The notes under the pieces are model-generated. The model did not search any database, had not been told where the DNA came from, and was given only the letters and a program-made list of their open reading frames with translations. From JAXGYX01 sp964487355 (GTDB lineage Bacteria > Bacillota > Clostridia > Saccharofermentanales > Fastidiosipilaceae): 7,194 bases of DNA. This document shows positions 1-6,842 of this stretch, in pieces. The DNA lies in assembly GCA_964487355.1 (NCBI GenBank), contig CAZAPS010000057.1, positions 1 to 7,194 on the forward strand. Direction: 5' to 3'. Within the stretch, counting starts at the first letter, position 1. Each line of letters opens with the position of its first letter. Position numbers and translations under genes: made by a program.

Positions 1-2589
1 CCGTTCATTTTGGACAACCGCCTCGGGCGCCTTGTCCACAAATCCCTGATTCGATAATTTTCCTTCCAGGCGTTTGATCTCTCCGGTTAGTTTGAGTCGC
101 TCTTTTTCCAGGCGCTCACGCTCTTGAGCCATATCGACCAGACTTTCCATTGGAATGAATAACGTGGCGGTGTTCATCACGACGCGAATCGCGTTTTCGG
201 GAATTGTCCGCTCACCCGCCACGAGTCGAACGCTCGAAACATTGGCCAGCCGCTCCAAATATGGCGCGCTGTCCGCCAATAATTCGCCGACCTCGGGCTC
301 TTCGGCCAGCACAAGCACAGGGGCTTTGCGTTTGACCGGCACATTCATTTCCAGCCGAATGGTACGAATTTTACGAGTCGCCTCCATGATCATGCTGATT
401 TGTCTTTCGCTAAGCGGATCATTTCTTCTTTCATCCACAGCCGGCCAGTCTTCCAGCATCAAATCATCCTTTTTGTTGATCAGCGGAAGGTGAGCGTACA
501 TTTCACTGGTGACAAACGGCATGAAAGGGTGCAACATTTTTAACGCGGCGGTCAAGACTTGCAGGGCAACCGCCTGAGCGGTCACATCGCCACCTTGTTC
601 CTGATCGTAGAGACGTGATTTGATCATCTCGATGTACCAGTCGCAAAAATCGTCCCAGATAAAATTATAAATTTTGCTCAGGGCGACGCCCAGCTCATAG
701 CGCTCCAGATTCTGTGTCACCTCATCGACCGTGCGATTCAACAGCGACAAGATCCAACGATCCTCCAAACGCAACTTCGATTCGTCCAATTTGGAAAAAT
801 CAGCGCCTGAATCCAAGTTCATCAAAACAAATCGGAAGGCGTTCCATATTTTATTAATGAACCCACGTCCGGCCTCAAGTTTTTCTTCCTGATAGCGCTG
901 GTCGTTGCCCGGCGCGTTTCCGGTCACCAGAGCGTAGCGCAGAGCGTCCGCTCCGAACTGATCGATGATTTCAAGCGGATCAATGCCGTTCCCCAAGGAT
1001 TTGGACATCTTTCGTCCGTCGGCGTCGCGCACGATGCCATGGATGTAGACATCCTTGAACGGCACCTCACCGGTCTGTTCCAGCGCTGAGAAAATCATTC
1101 GCGCGACCCAGAAAAAGATGATGTCATAACTTGTGACCAGCGTGTTGGTCGGATAAAAATAATCCAGATCGGGGGTCTCGGACGGCCAGCCCAATGTCGA
1201 AAACGGCCAAAGCGCCGAGCTAAACCAGGTGTCCAGTGTGTCTTCGTCACGTATGAAGGTACCGCCTCCGCAATCGGCGCAAAGCTCCGGAGCCGCGCGC
1301 CCAACTTCAATTCTGTCACAGTCCGCGCAATAGTACGCCGGGATTTGATGTCCCCACCATAGTTGCCTGGAAATACACCAGTCACGGATATTTTCCATCC
1401 AGTTAAAGTAGGTCTTGCTGAATCGAGGAGGAACAAAATTGGTCTCCCCCGAACGAACAGCGTCAATGGCGGGTTGAGCCAGCGGCTTCATGCGGACAAA
1501 CCACTGGGCGGACACACGTGGATCCACTGTCGTGTCACAGCGATAACAAGTTCCGACGTTGTGCGTGTACGGCTCGATTTTTTCGATTAAATTTAGTTCC
1601 TCCAGTTTTTTAACAGTTGCCAGCCTGCATTCCAAGGCGGTCATACTGTCATATTCACCGGCGAACTCGTTCATGTGACCGTCCTCGGTCATGACCGTGA
1701 TGATCTCCAGGTCGTGGCGTTGCCCGACCTCAAAGTCGTTTGGGTCATGTCCCGGCGTGATTTTAACCACTCCGGTACCGAAACTCATGTCGACATAGTC
1801 ATCGGCGATGATCGGAATTGGCTTGTCGAGCAACGGTAAAATCACATTTTGACCGATCAGGTCCCGATAGCGTTCATCATCCGGATTGACCGCGACCGCG
1901 GTGTCTCCGAACATGGTCTCCGGACGGGTCGTCGCGACGACGATGAATCCCGCGCCATTTTCGTATGGATAGCGGATATGCCATAGATTGCTGTGTTGCT
2001 CTTCGTATTCAACCTCGGCGTCCGAGATCGAGGTCAGACAGTGTGGGCACCAGTTGATGATCCGCTCGCCCTTATAGATCAGATCTTTGTTGTACAGACG
2101 AATGAAGACCTCCTCGACCGCGTCGGACAGTCCTTCATCCATTGTGAAACGCTCGCGACGCCAATCACAGGAGCAGCCTAATCTGCGCAGTTGAAGATTG
2201 ATGCGATCGCCATATTTTTCTTTCCATTCCCAGGCGCGGCGCAAGAATTCGGTTCTTCCGATGTCTTCCTTCTCCACGCCTTCGCCGCGCAACATCTCCA
2301 CGATCTTCGCCTCAGTCGCGATCGAAGCATGATCAGTGCCCGGTACCCATAAAGCGGCGTACCCCTGCATCCGCCTCCAGCGCGTCAGGATATCCTGCAA
2401 ACTGTTGTTGAGCGCGTGACCCATGTGCAACTGACCGGTTATGTTCGGAGGCGGCATGACGATGGTATAAGGTGTTTTCTCCGGATCAATTCGTGTGTGA
2501 AAAAACCCGGCCGTCTCCCATTGTCGATACAGTCGTTCCTCGACTTCATTTGGCTCAAAATTTTTGGTTATATGATCAATGTTGCTCAT
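1..2589 (-). CDS. valS: Valyl-tRNA synthetase (class I aminoacyl-tRNA synthetase), 3' end cut by the window edge
   Basis: This cytoplasmic enzyme charges tRNA-Val with valine using ATP and edits mischarged threonine. The reading frame is open from ATG at 2589 to the left edge, with 863 residues visible; the family is usually about 880 residues, so only a short tail is missing. In order: the N-terminal catalytic signature PPPNITGQLHMGH (about residues 46-58, the HIGH motif); the editing (CP1) domain with TTRPETMFGDTA; CxxC pairs (WCPHC, CYRC, CADC twice) that probably bind zinc; DEDTLDTWFSSALWPFS; the KMSKS motif at residues 527-531 (bases 997-1011); the anticodon-binding domain around DWYIEMIKSRLYD; and a charged C-terminal coiled coil ending near LSNQGFVDKAPEAVV. 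ATG 2589 is chosen because GGAGG lies 5 bases upstream and the N-terminus matches the family. The gene is preceded by a valine-type T-box leader, which supports the assignment independently. Confidence 0.98.
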   Translation of the reverse strand, partial: MSNIDHITKNFEPNEVEERLYRQWETAGFFHTRIDPEKTPYTIVMPPPNITGQLHMGHALNNSLQDILTRWRRMQGYAALWVPGTDHASIATEAKIVEMLRGEGVEKEDIGRTEFLRRAWEWKEKYGDRINLQLRRLGCSCDWRRERFTMDEGLSDAVEEVFIRLYNKDLIYKGERIINWCPHCLTSISDAEVEYEEQHSNLWHIRYPYENGAGFIVVATTRPETMFGDTAVAVNPDDERYRDLIGQNVILPLLDKPIPIIADDYVDMSFGTGVVKITPGHDPNDFEVGQRHDLEIITVMTEDGHMNEFAGEYDSMTALECRLATVKKLEELNLIEKIEPYTHNVGTCYRCDTTVDPRVSAQWFVRMKPLAQPAIDAVRSGETNFVPPRFSKTYFNWMENIRDWCISRQLWWGHQIPAYYCADCDRIEVGRAAPELCADCGGGTFIRDEDTLDTWFSSALWPFSTLGWPSETPDLDYFYPTNTLVTSYDIIFFWVARMIFSALEQTGEVPFKDVYIHGIVRDADGRKMSKSLGNGIDPLEIIDQFGADALRYALVTGNAPGNDQRYQEEKLEAGRGFINKIWNAFRFVLMNLDSGADFSKLDESKLRLEDRWILSLLNRTVDEVTQNLERYELGVALSKIYNFIWDDFCDWYIEMIKSRLYDQEQGGDVTAQAVALQVLTAALKMLHPFMPFVTSEMYAHLPLINKKDDLMLEDWPAVDERRNDPLSERQISMIMEATRKIRTIRLEMNVPVKRKAPVLVLAEEPEVGELLADSAPYLERLANVSSVRLVAGERTIPENAIRVVMNTATLFIPMESLVDMAQERERLEKERLKLTGEIKRLEGKLSNQGFVDKAPEAVVQNER

Positions 2590-2592
2590 GCT

Positions 2593-2599
2593 TTCCTCC
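2593..2599 (-). promoter_or_regulatory. Ribosome binding site of valS
   Basis: On the minus strand GGAGGAA lies 3 bases before the ATG at 2589 (5 bases from the GGAGG core). It is close to a perfect Shine-Dalgarno sequence and fixes the valS start. It lies about 125 bases downstream of the T-box terminator, so it is not sequestered by that hairpin. This fits control by transcription attenuation rather than by translation. Confidence 0.85.
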
Positions 2600-2724
2600 G
2601 CGCATTCTGTAAATGTTCCCGTTCTTCCAATCAACTTTATTTTATCGATATATCGGCCACTCTCATCTATCTGTGCTGGTGTCGCCGGCCGTCACCAAAC
2701 CTCTCAAGCAATGCTTTTTGACAC

Positions 2725-2768
2725 AAAAAAACCGCTTCCGCTATCAACCGGACGAAAGCAGCTTCCGT
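2725..2768 (-). terminator. Intrinsic terminator of the valS T-box leader
   Basis: On the minus strand an 8 bp stem GCUUUCGU/GCGGAAGC (with G-U pairs) closes a loop of about 10 bases. It can be extended by several weaker pairs and is followed directly by seven U residues (plus-strand A-run 2725-2731). The 5' arm continues from the T-box sequence (CCACGGAAGC). Forming the antiterminator with the T-box would therefore compete with this hairpin, the arrangement expected for tRNA-controlled attenuation. Confidence 0.88.
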
Positions 2769-2945
2769 GGTACCACCAGTCTTCTGTCGAGAGGACATTC
2801 ATCCCCGACAGCTCTTATCACCGGTCTACCCCCGGCGCGGGTTCACTCTCCCGGGCGACATTCCACCGTTTCGCGACGCGCTCTCCCAGCATTCAAGCGG
2901 CTCTCTGGATTCCGAACACGGTGTACTCTTCCCGTTCAACAAGTG
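2725..2945 (-). ncRNA. T-box riboswitch (leader RNA) controlling valS, valine specifier GUC
   Basis: This leader RNA reads uncharged tRNA-Val and allows transcription into valS when charged tRNA is scarce. Read on the minus strand, Stem I has a base helix CGGG (2934-2931) with CCCG (2855-2852). The AGUA element of the specifier loop is at 2927-2924. The next helix is ACCGU (2921-2917) with ACGGU (2869-2865). An AGAGAG element is at 2906-2901. The 3' side of the specifier loop reads GGAAU-GUC-G, putting the specifier codon GUC (valine) at 2859-2857. Stem III is CUGUCG/CGACAG between 2811 and 2784. The T-box follows, with bulge UGGUACC at 2775-2769. UGGU can pair with the tRNA end ACCA, which fits the A discriminator usual for tRNA-Val. 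A terminator hairpin completes the element. The motifs, order and spacing are those of the RF00230-type transcriptional T-box. Outer limits are approximate, and Stem II pairing was not resolved. Confidence 0.93.
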
Positions 2946-3007
2946 AACATATGGTTCTTTGACAGATTGGTGTCGCGGGCAAACCGCTACACAACACATA
3001 CTATATT

Positions 3008-3036
3008 ATTCTACCTATTTTATTTCACCCATTCAA
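3008..3036 (-). promoter_or_regulatory. Sigma-A-type promoter for the valS T-box transcript
   Basis: On the minus strand TTGAAT (3036-3031) and TAGAAT (3013-3008) are separated by exactly 17 bases, both close to the TTGACA/TATAAT consensus. Transcription would begin near 3000-3002, about 55-60 bases before Stem I of the T-box and about 410 bases before the valS start codon. No better -35/-10 pair was seen in the leader. The start site is inferred, not measured. Confidence 0.75.
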
Positions 3037-3059
3037 GAAATATTTGGCTATAATATAAT
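3032..3059 (+). promoter_or_regulatory. Probable promoter for the ABM-family gene, divergent from the valS promoter
   Basis: Two overlapping perfect -10 boxes TATAAT occur at 3049-3054 and 3054-3059. The second has TTCAAG (3032-3037) 16 bases upstream, a weak -35. A start near 3062-3066 would give a leader of about 115-120 bases before the ATG at 3181. The possible -35 region overlaps the -35 box of the valS promoter on the other strand (3031-3036). The -10 match is strong, but the weak -35 leaves the exact promoter uncertain. Confidence 0.5.
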
Positions 3060-3076
3060 GGATTCATAATTTTTAA

Positions 3077-3145
3077 GTCGTGACCCGGCAAAATGGTTGA
3101 CCGAGACGGCGGAACCCCCGACAAGCGTGGTGTCCAACGGACGCC
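3077..3145 (+). other. Structured 5' leader of the ABM-family gene, unidentified RNA element
   Basis: The presumed untranslated leader can form an outer helix GTCG (3077-3080) with CGAC (3119-3122). This encloses GGTT (3095-3098) with AACC (3113-3116) and, inside that, CCG (3101-3103) with CGG (3107-3109) around an AGA loop. A second, perfect 7 bp hairpin pairs GGTGTCC (3129-3135) with GGACGCC (3139-3145) around AAC. The second hairpin has no U-run, so it is not an intrinsic terminator. The segment is clearly GC-richer than the A/T-rich DNA on both sides. I could not match it to a known riboswitch class. It could be a cis-regulatory RNA or simply stable leader structure. The pairings were found by eye only. 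Confidence 0.4.
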
Positions 3146-3168
3146 AAACCAAGCAACTTCAATCAATT

Positions 3169-3174
3169 AAGGAG
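3169..3174 (+). promoter_or_regulatory. Ribosome binding site that sets the ABM-family start
   Basis: AAGGAG ends 6 bases before the ATG at 3181, an ideal Shine-Dalgarno placement. It decides against an in-frame TTG at 3097, which has no such site and would add 28 residues with no similarity to the family. Confidence 0.85.
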
Positions 3175-3180
3175 AAAAAT

Positions 3181-3465
3181 ATGATAACTATCGTCGCCAC
3201 ATTTAAGCTGAAACACAATAACATCGAAGCGTTCAAAGCGGTGATCAAACCATTGATCACTCAGACTCTGCTGGAACCCGGCAATATCTCGTATGAGCTG
3301 TACGTCTCTCGCACAGATAAAAGCGTTTTCACGCTGATTGAGGTTTGGCAAGACGAAGCGGCCATCGATCTGCACAACAACACCGAGCACTTTTTAACTT
3401 ATGTCCCTCAGCTCGTGAATCTTTGCGCTGAAGCGCCCTCCATCACACAGTACGAAAAAGTTTAA
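3181..3465 (+). CDS. Antibiotic biosynthesis monooxygenase (ABM) family protein, putative quinol monooxygenase (YgiN-like)
   Basis: This is a 94-residue cytoplasmic protein. The pattern is that of the small dimeric alpha/beta (ferredoxin-like) ABM proteins: MITIVATFKLK as first strand, a helix around NNIEAFKAVIKPLITQTLLEPGN, the signature SYELYVSRTDKSVFTLIEVWQDEAAIDLHNNTEHF (residues 37-71, with W56, H65, H70 and F71), and a final helix and strand ending SITQYEKV. Family members include YgiN-type quinol monooxygenases and ActVA-Orf6-like cofactor-free oxygenases. Many homologues have no known substrate, so the reaction here is a guess. The gene stands alone between the divergent valS leader and a hairpin terminator. 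Its long, structured 5' leader suggests post-transcriptional control. Nothing in the neighbourhood points to a biosynthetic cluster. Confidence 0.9.
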   Translation: MITIVATFKLKHNNIEAFKAVIKPLITQTLLEPGNISYELYVSRTDKSVFTLIEVWQDEAAIDLHNNTEHFLTYVPQLVNLCAEAPSITQYEKV

Positions 3466-3526
3466 ATCTAACTATAAAGTTCCGGAGTTCTTGCTATCCC
3501 GACCAACATCCCGGTTATGTTTCAAT

Positions 3527-3572
3527 GGTCCGAACATGGTGACATTCACTGTGTCCGGACCGTTTAAGTTTT
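3527..3572 (+). terminator. Hairpin terminator after the ABM-family gene
   Basis: GGTCCG (3527-3532) pairs with CGGACC (3556-3561). Inside, after one A-C mismatch, 9 more pairs (with two G-T pairs) form around a CAT loop. The hairpin is followed on the plus strand by a T-rich stretch ending TTTT at 3569-3572. It lies 61 bases after the stop codon. On the minus strand the same hairpin sits just past the nagB stop but lacks a U-run, so it would be at best a weak terminator for nagB. Confidence 0.72.
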
Positions 3573-3581
3573 CGGTTCCAC

Positions 3582-4307
3582 CTACAGTTTGGCGGCGGCT
3601 TCTTTGTCAACCATCACCACGATGTCCGGATGGCACTGCAATATCGATGCCGGATAATAGGGTGTGACCTCTCCTTTGACCAGTTTCTCCACAGCTTCAG
3701 CCTTGCCCCTTCCGGTCGCGAGCAGTAAAATTCGTCGTGCGCGCATGATTGTGCCAATGCCCATGGTCAAAGCCTGGGTCGGCACCTCCTCCGTCGACGA
3801 GAAAAAACGCGCATTGGCCGCGATTGTGTTTTCAGACAGGTTCTCGCAATGAGTCTTCCACGGGAAATGATCATGTGGCTCGTTAAAGGCGATATGAGCG
3901 TTTTGGCCCAGACCCAGCAGTTGCAGATCGATCCCACCCAGATCGTCTATCATCTCTTCGTAAGAGACACACTCCGCGTCGCAATCCTCGCTCATTCCAT
4001 CGAGGACATGCGTCCGCTCACAGTCGATGTCAATATGATCCAATAAGTATTCGTGCATGAAATAATAATAACTTTGCTGATGATCGTGGCCGAGACCAAC
4101 ATATTCATCCAAGTTAAACGATGTGCAATCTTTGAATGTAACCAGCTTTTCACGGTTCATATCAATCAGGGCGCGGTACAGCTCAATCGGTGTGCTGCCG
4201 GTCGCAAGCCCTAAAATCGAATTCGGTTTTGCCAACACCTGAGCGGCGAACAACATCGCACCTGCTTTACCGACTTGTTCGGGGGTGTCATAAATATTGA
4301 CAATCAT
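3582..4307 (-). CDS. nagB: Glucosamine-6-phosphate deaminase (isomerase)
   Basis: This cytoplasmic enzyme converts glucosamine 6-phosphate to fructose 6-phosphate and ammonia in amino-sugar catabolism. With the chosen start the protein has 241 residues; Bacillus NagB has about 242. Visible motifs: the sugar-phosphate loop LGLATGSTP (about 32-40), FNLDEYVGL with the catalytic Asp at 67, LLGLGQNAHIAFNEP (131-144) with catalytic His138 and Glu143, and the C-terminal LLLATGRGKAEAV phosphate-binding stretch. The usual NDGH or NGH sequence reads QNAH here. The start is ATG 4307, because EQVGK then falls at the same distance from Met as in E. coli NagB and GGAGG lies 9 bases away. ATG 4313 (243 residues) is only 3 bases from GGAGG and is the alternative. 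The 35-residue extension upstream of 4313 lacks family similarity. It follows mutS2 on the same strand; no nagA is in the window. Confidence 0.95.
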   Translation of the reverse strand: MIVNIYDTPEQVGKAGAMLFAAQVLAKPNSILGLATGSTPIELYRALIDMNREKLVTFKDCTSFNLDEYVGLGHDHQQSYYYFMHEYLLDHIDIDCERTHVLDGMSEDCDAECVSYEEMIDDLGGIDLQLLGLGQNAHIAFNEPHDHFPWKTHCENLSENTIAANARFFSSTEEVPTQALTMGIGTIMRARRILLLATGRGKAEAVEKLVKGEVTPYYPASILQCHPDIVVMVDKEAAAKL

Positions 4308-4314
4308 GTCCATA

Positions 4315-4321
4315 CTCCTCC
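4315..4321 (-). promoter_or_regulatory. Ribosome binding site of nagB
   Basis: GGAGGAG on the minus strand precedes two close in-frame ATG codons. Its GGAGG core is 3 bases from ATG 4313 and 9 bases from ATG 4307. Spacing favours the second start, but both could be used. Confidence 0.8.
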
Positions 4322-4445
4322 GTATAGGTAATGTGAAACGACATTCGTTTGACAACTCATTTATGATATCATCGATCGAGCTTTGTAAAAAGAATCCCAC
4401 AATGTACTTTTTGCACAAATTATCACGCTCAAAGGCCTCCGGCCA

Positions 4446-6842
4446 TTATTTCAACTCGGCGATTGTGACGCCTGAATCTCCCTCGCCATACGCGCCCTCC
4501 CTAAATGAAGCGACTCTTTTGTCGGATTTCAGATTGCGCCGTACCATTTCCCGCAGCACGCCGGTCCCCTTGCCATGCACGACACGTAAGGATTTCGCCC
4601 CGGCCAAAACCGCGTCATCCACAAAATGATCCAATCGATCGGCCGCTTCGGCGCTGGTCAATCCGATCAACTTGATTTCCGGCACAAAAGTTTGAGCCTT
4701 GCCGGAGATCGCGCCCGCCGACACAGGAAATGACCTTTTTCTTTTTCGGGTGCTTTGACCGGCGGAGGGAGCGGCCGTTCGCTCGCTTTGATCGGTCGCG
4801 GACAGGGCGTCCGCTTCCACCCAGGTCGTGATCGAACCCGAGCGGAACAAATATCGTCCGCCGCTGTCCGGCCCTTGTTCAATTCTTCCCGTCACCCTCA
4901 ACATCTGATTGTAGTAGTTTTCACCTACCTTGATTTTCTCCACCTTCGGCAGATGGCCGGAAGCCGTCAGGGTCTGTCGTCCAATCGCGTTTTCCACTTG
5001 GGTCAGTTCCCGTTTCAAGCCATGGCGCAACGCCTCCGCCCGATCGGCGGAGACCCGTTGCCCGGCCAGGCGCAACGTCTTCAACAATTCTTCCGTCTCC
5101 GAGAGCTGTTCGCGCAATTTTTCCCGCGCATCCTCTCGGACTTGAGAAACGGCCGACTCTTCTCTCTTCTTAAGCCGGTTCAGTCGTTCCTCCAATCGTG
5201 CGCGTTCGGCTTCCACGGCCGATCTTTCCCGTTCAGCCTCACGCCTCAAATCGGCGGCGACCGAGCGGTCCCGCTCAATATTTGAAATCGCCTGTTCAAA
5301 TTGAATGGACTCGGCGCTGAGCTGATCTTTGGCCGTGCTGATGATCCGTTTATTCAAACCTAGTTTTTTCGCTATGACAAAGGCGTTGGACACGCCGGGC
5401 ACACCGATCAACAATCGATAGGTTGGCATCAATGTATCGACATCAAACTCGCAACAGGCATTTTCCACGCCGGGAGTTTGGAGCGCGAAAATCTTCAATT
5501 CCTTATAGTGTGTGCTCGCCATCGTCGTCGCGCCCCGTTGCTGTAAGAAAGTCAAAATCGCGATCGCGAGCGCCGCGCCTTCGGAAGGATCGGTGCCGGA
5601 GCCAAGCTCGTCGGTCAATACCAAAACACCTTCATTCGCCGCGTTGGTGATCGAGACGATATTTTTCATATGGGAAGAAAATGTCGACAAACTTTGTTCG
5701 ATGCTTTGCTCGTCACCGATGTCCGCCATGACATTGGTGAACACAGACACCAGGGATCCTTCAGCCGCCGGAATATGTAGTCCGGACATCGCCATGAGTG
5801 TCAAAAGTCCACAGGTCTTGAGTGACACTGTCTTGCCGCCGGTGTTTGGGCCGGTGACGATCAACGTGCGATACTCTTTGCCAAGGCGCAGATCAATCGG
5901 CACAACCTCGCCCGCGGGAATCAAAGGGTGCCTCGCCTGAACCAAATCAATCTCACCGTGATCGTTCATGACCGGACAGACAGCCGCCATCCGGCGAGCC
6001 AACTGAGCGCGCGCCAAAACATAATCGATTTCATCGGTCAGCTCATTGTTTTCGAGCAATAGCGCCTGTTCGCCGGCGACCAGACCGGATAATTCCAACA
6101 AGATCCGTTCGATTTCCTGTCGTTCGGCGGCCTCTTGTTCCCTTATATGGTTGTTCGCGTTGACAACCCCGATCGGCTCGATAAACAGCGTCGCTCCACT
6201 CGCCGACGCGTCATGGACGATACCTTGTATCTCTCCTTTGTGGCCGGCTTTTACAGGCAACACGTAGCGGCCATCCCTCATCGTGATCAAATTCTCCTGC
6301 AGGGCGCCGGCCTTCGCTCGCAAAGTGTCATCCAGAATTTTGCGAATGTTGCGCTGTGTCCGTTTGATGTCCTCCCGTATTGACGCGAGCTTGGGGCTTG
6401 CCTGGTCCGCGATCTCATTTTCACCCAACACACAGCGAGAAATTTCTTTTTCCACTTCAGGCGCCGCTGTCAATTGACGAATCAGGGCATAAAGCCTGTT
6501 GCCCTGATATAGATCATCCGTCGGCAACTGAGCGATTAAACGTTCGACAGCTTTTAAAAAGGACGCCACTTTCAGCAGATTCGCGGGATTCAAAGACGCG
6601 CCGGTCGCGGCCCGCCGTGTCAAAGCGCGCACATCATGTAGCCCTCGCATCGGCAACAAGCCTTTGTCGCTGATCACCGTGACGGCGTCGGCCGTCTCCA
6701 GCTGTCGGGCACGCACCGCCGCGATATCCGAGGTAGGGGCGATTCGCTCACAGCGGCGCGCTCCGCCCGCTGAAAAAGATAGCCCGGCGAGCTGCCGGAC
6801 TATCTTGTCAAATTCAAGGGTTTTCATAGACTTTTCGTGCAT
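4446..6842 (-). CDS. mutS2: Endonuclease MutS2 (MutS-type ATPase with C-terminal Smr domain)
   Basis: This DNA-structure-binding ATPase is linked to suppression of recombination and, in Bacillus, to rescue of collided ribosomes. It has 798 residues against about 785 in Bacillus. Order: N-terminal core/clamp region (1-300), opening TLEFDKI; ATPase with Walker A GPNTGGKT (331-338), ADIGDEQSIEQSLSTFSSHM (373-392), Walker B and signature DELGSGTDPSEGAALA (411-426), STHY (443-446) and LLIGVPGVSNAF; a long charged coiled coil (about 510-620); a divergent KOW-like segment (about 637-682); a basic linker (TRKRKR, 698-703); and an Smr domain (about 721-798) with HGKGTG (756-761) and a GDSGVTIAELK end. 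The Smr motif normally LDLRG reads IKLIG (723-727). The start is ATG 6842, since AGGA sits 6 bases upstream and the N-terminus matches the family. It overlaps the upstream gene by 19 bases, indicating co-transcription. Confidence 0.97.
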   Translation of the reverse strand: MHEKSMKTLEFDKIVRQLAGLSFSAGGARRCERIAPTSDIAAVRARQLETADAVTVISDKGLLPMRGLHDVRALTRRAATGASLNPANLLKVASFLKAVERLIAQLPTDDLYQGNRLYALIRQLTAAPEVEKEISRCVLGENEIADQASPKLASIREDIKRTQRNIRKILDDTLRAKAGALQENLITMRDGRYVLPVKAGHKGEIQGIVHDASASGATLFIEPIGVVNANNHIREQEAAERQEIERILLELSGLVAGEQALLLENNELTDEIDYVLARAQLARRMAAVCPVMNDHGEIDLVQARHPLIPAGEVVPIDLRLGKEYRTLIVTGPNTGGKTVSLKTCGLLTLMAMSGLHIPAAEGSLVSVFTNVMADIGDEQSIEQSLSTFSSHMKNIVSITNAANEGVLVLTDELGSGTDPSEGAALAIAILTFLQQRGATTMASTHYKELKIFALQTPGVENACCEFDVDTLMPTYRLLIGVPGVSNAFVIAKKLGLNKRIISTAKDQLSAESIQFEQAISNIERDRSVAADLRREAERERSAVEAERARLEERLNRLKKREESAVSQVREDAREKLREQLSETEELLKTLRLAGQRVSADRAEALRHGLKRELTQVENAIGRQTLTASGHLPKVEKIKVGENYYNQMLRVTGRIEQGPDSGGRYLFRSGSITTWVEADALSATDQSERTAAPSAGQSTRKRKRSFPVSAGAISGKAQTFVPEIKLIGLTSAEAADRLDHFVDDAVLAGAKSLRVVHGKGTGVLREMVRRNLKSDKRVASFREGAYGEGDSGVTIAELK

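Noticed and set aside
2958..2963. Perfect plus-strand -35 box TTGACA
   Set aside because: No -10-like sequence lies 16-18 bases downstream (AACCGC there), and the site falls inside the valS leader on the other strand.
2416..3053. Three overlapping plus-strand open frames (2416-2721, 2579-2962, 2613-3053)
   Set aside because: They run antisense to the valS 5' end and the T-box leader, lack good ribosome binding sites, and have no recognisable protein family. The T-box explains the sequence conservation.
3077..3122. Possible ZTP (pfl) riboswitch, because GTCGTGAC resembles the 5' conserved part of that class
   Set aside because: The downstream conserved parts of the ZTP aptamer (GGGGAGCGAC-like strand and the CCGCCUGGGC segment) are absent. 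The following gene is also not a purine or folate gene.
3097..3180. N-terminal extension of the ABM-family protein from an in-frame TTG at 3097
   Set aside because: There is no ribosome binding site at that TTG. The added 28 residues do not fit the family, and AAGGAG lies at perfect spacing before ATG 3181.
4326..4389. Candidate promoters for nagB (TTTACA with TCATAA; TTGTCA with TTACCT)
   Set aside because: The -10 boxes match the consensus at only two positions or so, so I do not call a promoter here. nagB may instead be read from the mutS2 transcript.
4314..4418. Longer nagB starting at ATG 4418
   Set aside because: The extra 35 residues have no counterpart in NagB. GGAGGAG at 4315-4321 and the family length support a start at 4307 or 4313.
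4430..4445. Short inverted repeat GGCC-GGA-GGCC followed by TTT after mutS2
   Set aside because: Only 4 pairs and three T residues; too weak to call an intrinsic terminator.
4667..5285. Open frames inside mutS2 (minus 4667-4882; plus 4755-5285 and others to 6969)
   Set aside because: They lie entirely in other frames of a well-supported mutS2 and have low-complexity or arginine-rich translations typical of shadow frames.
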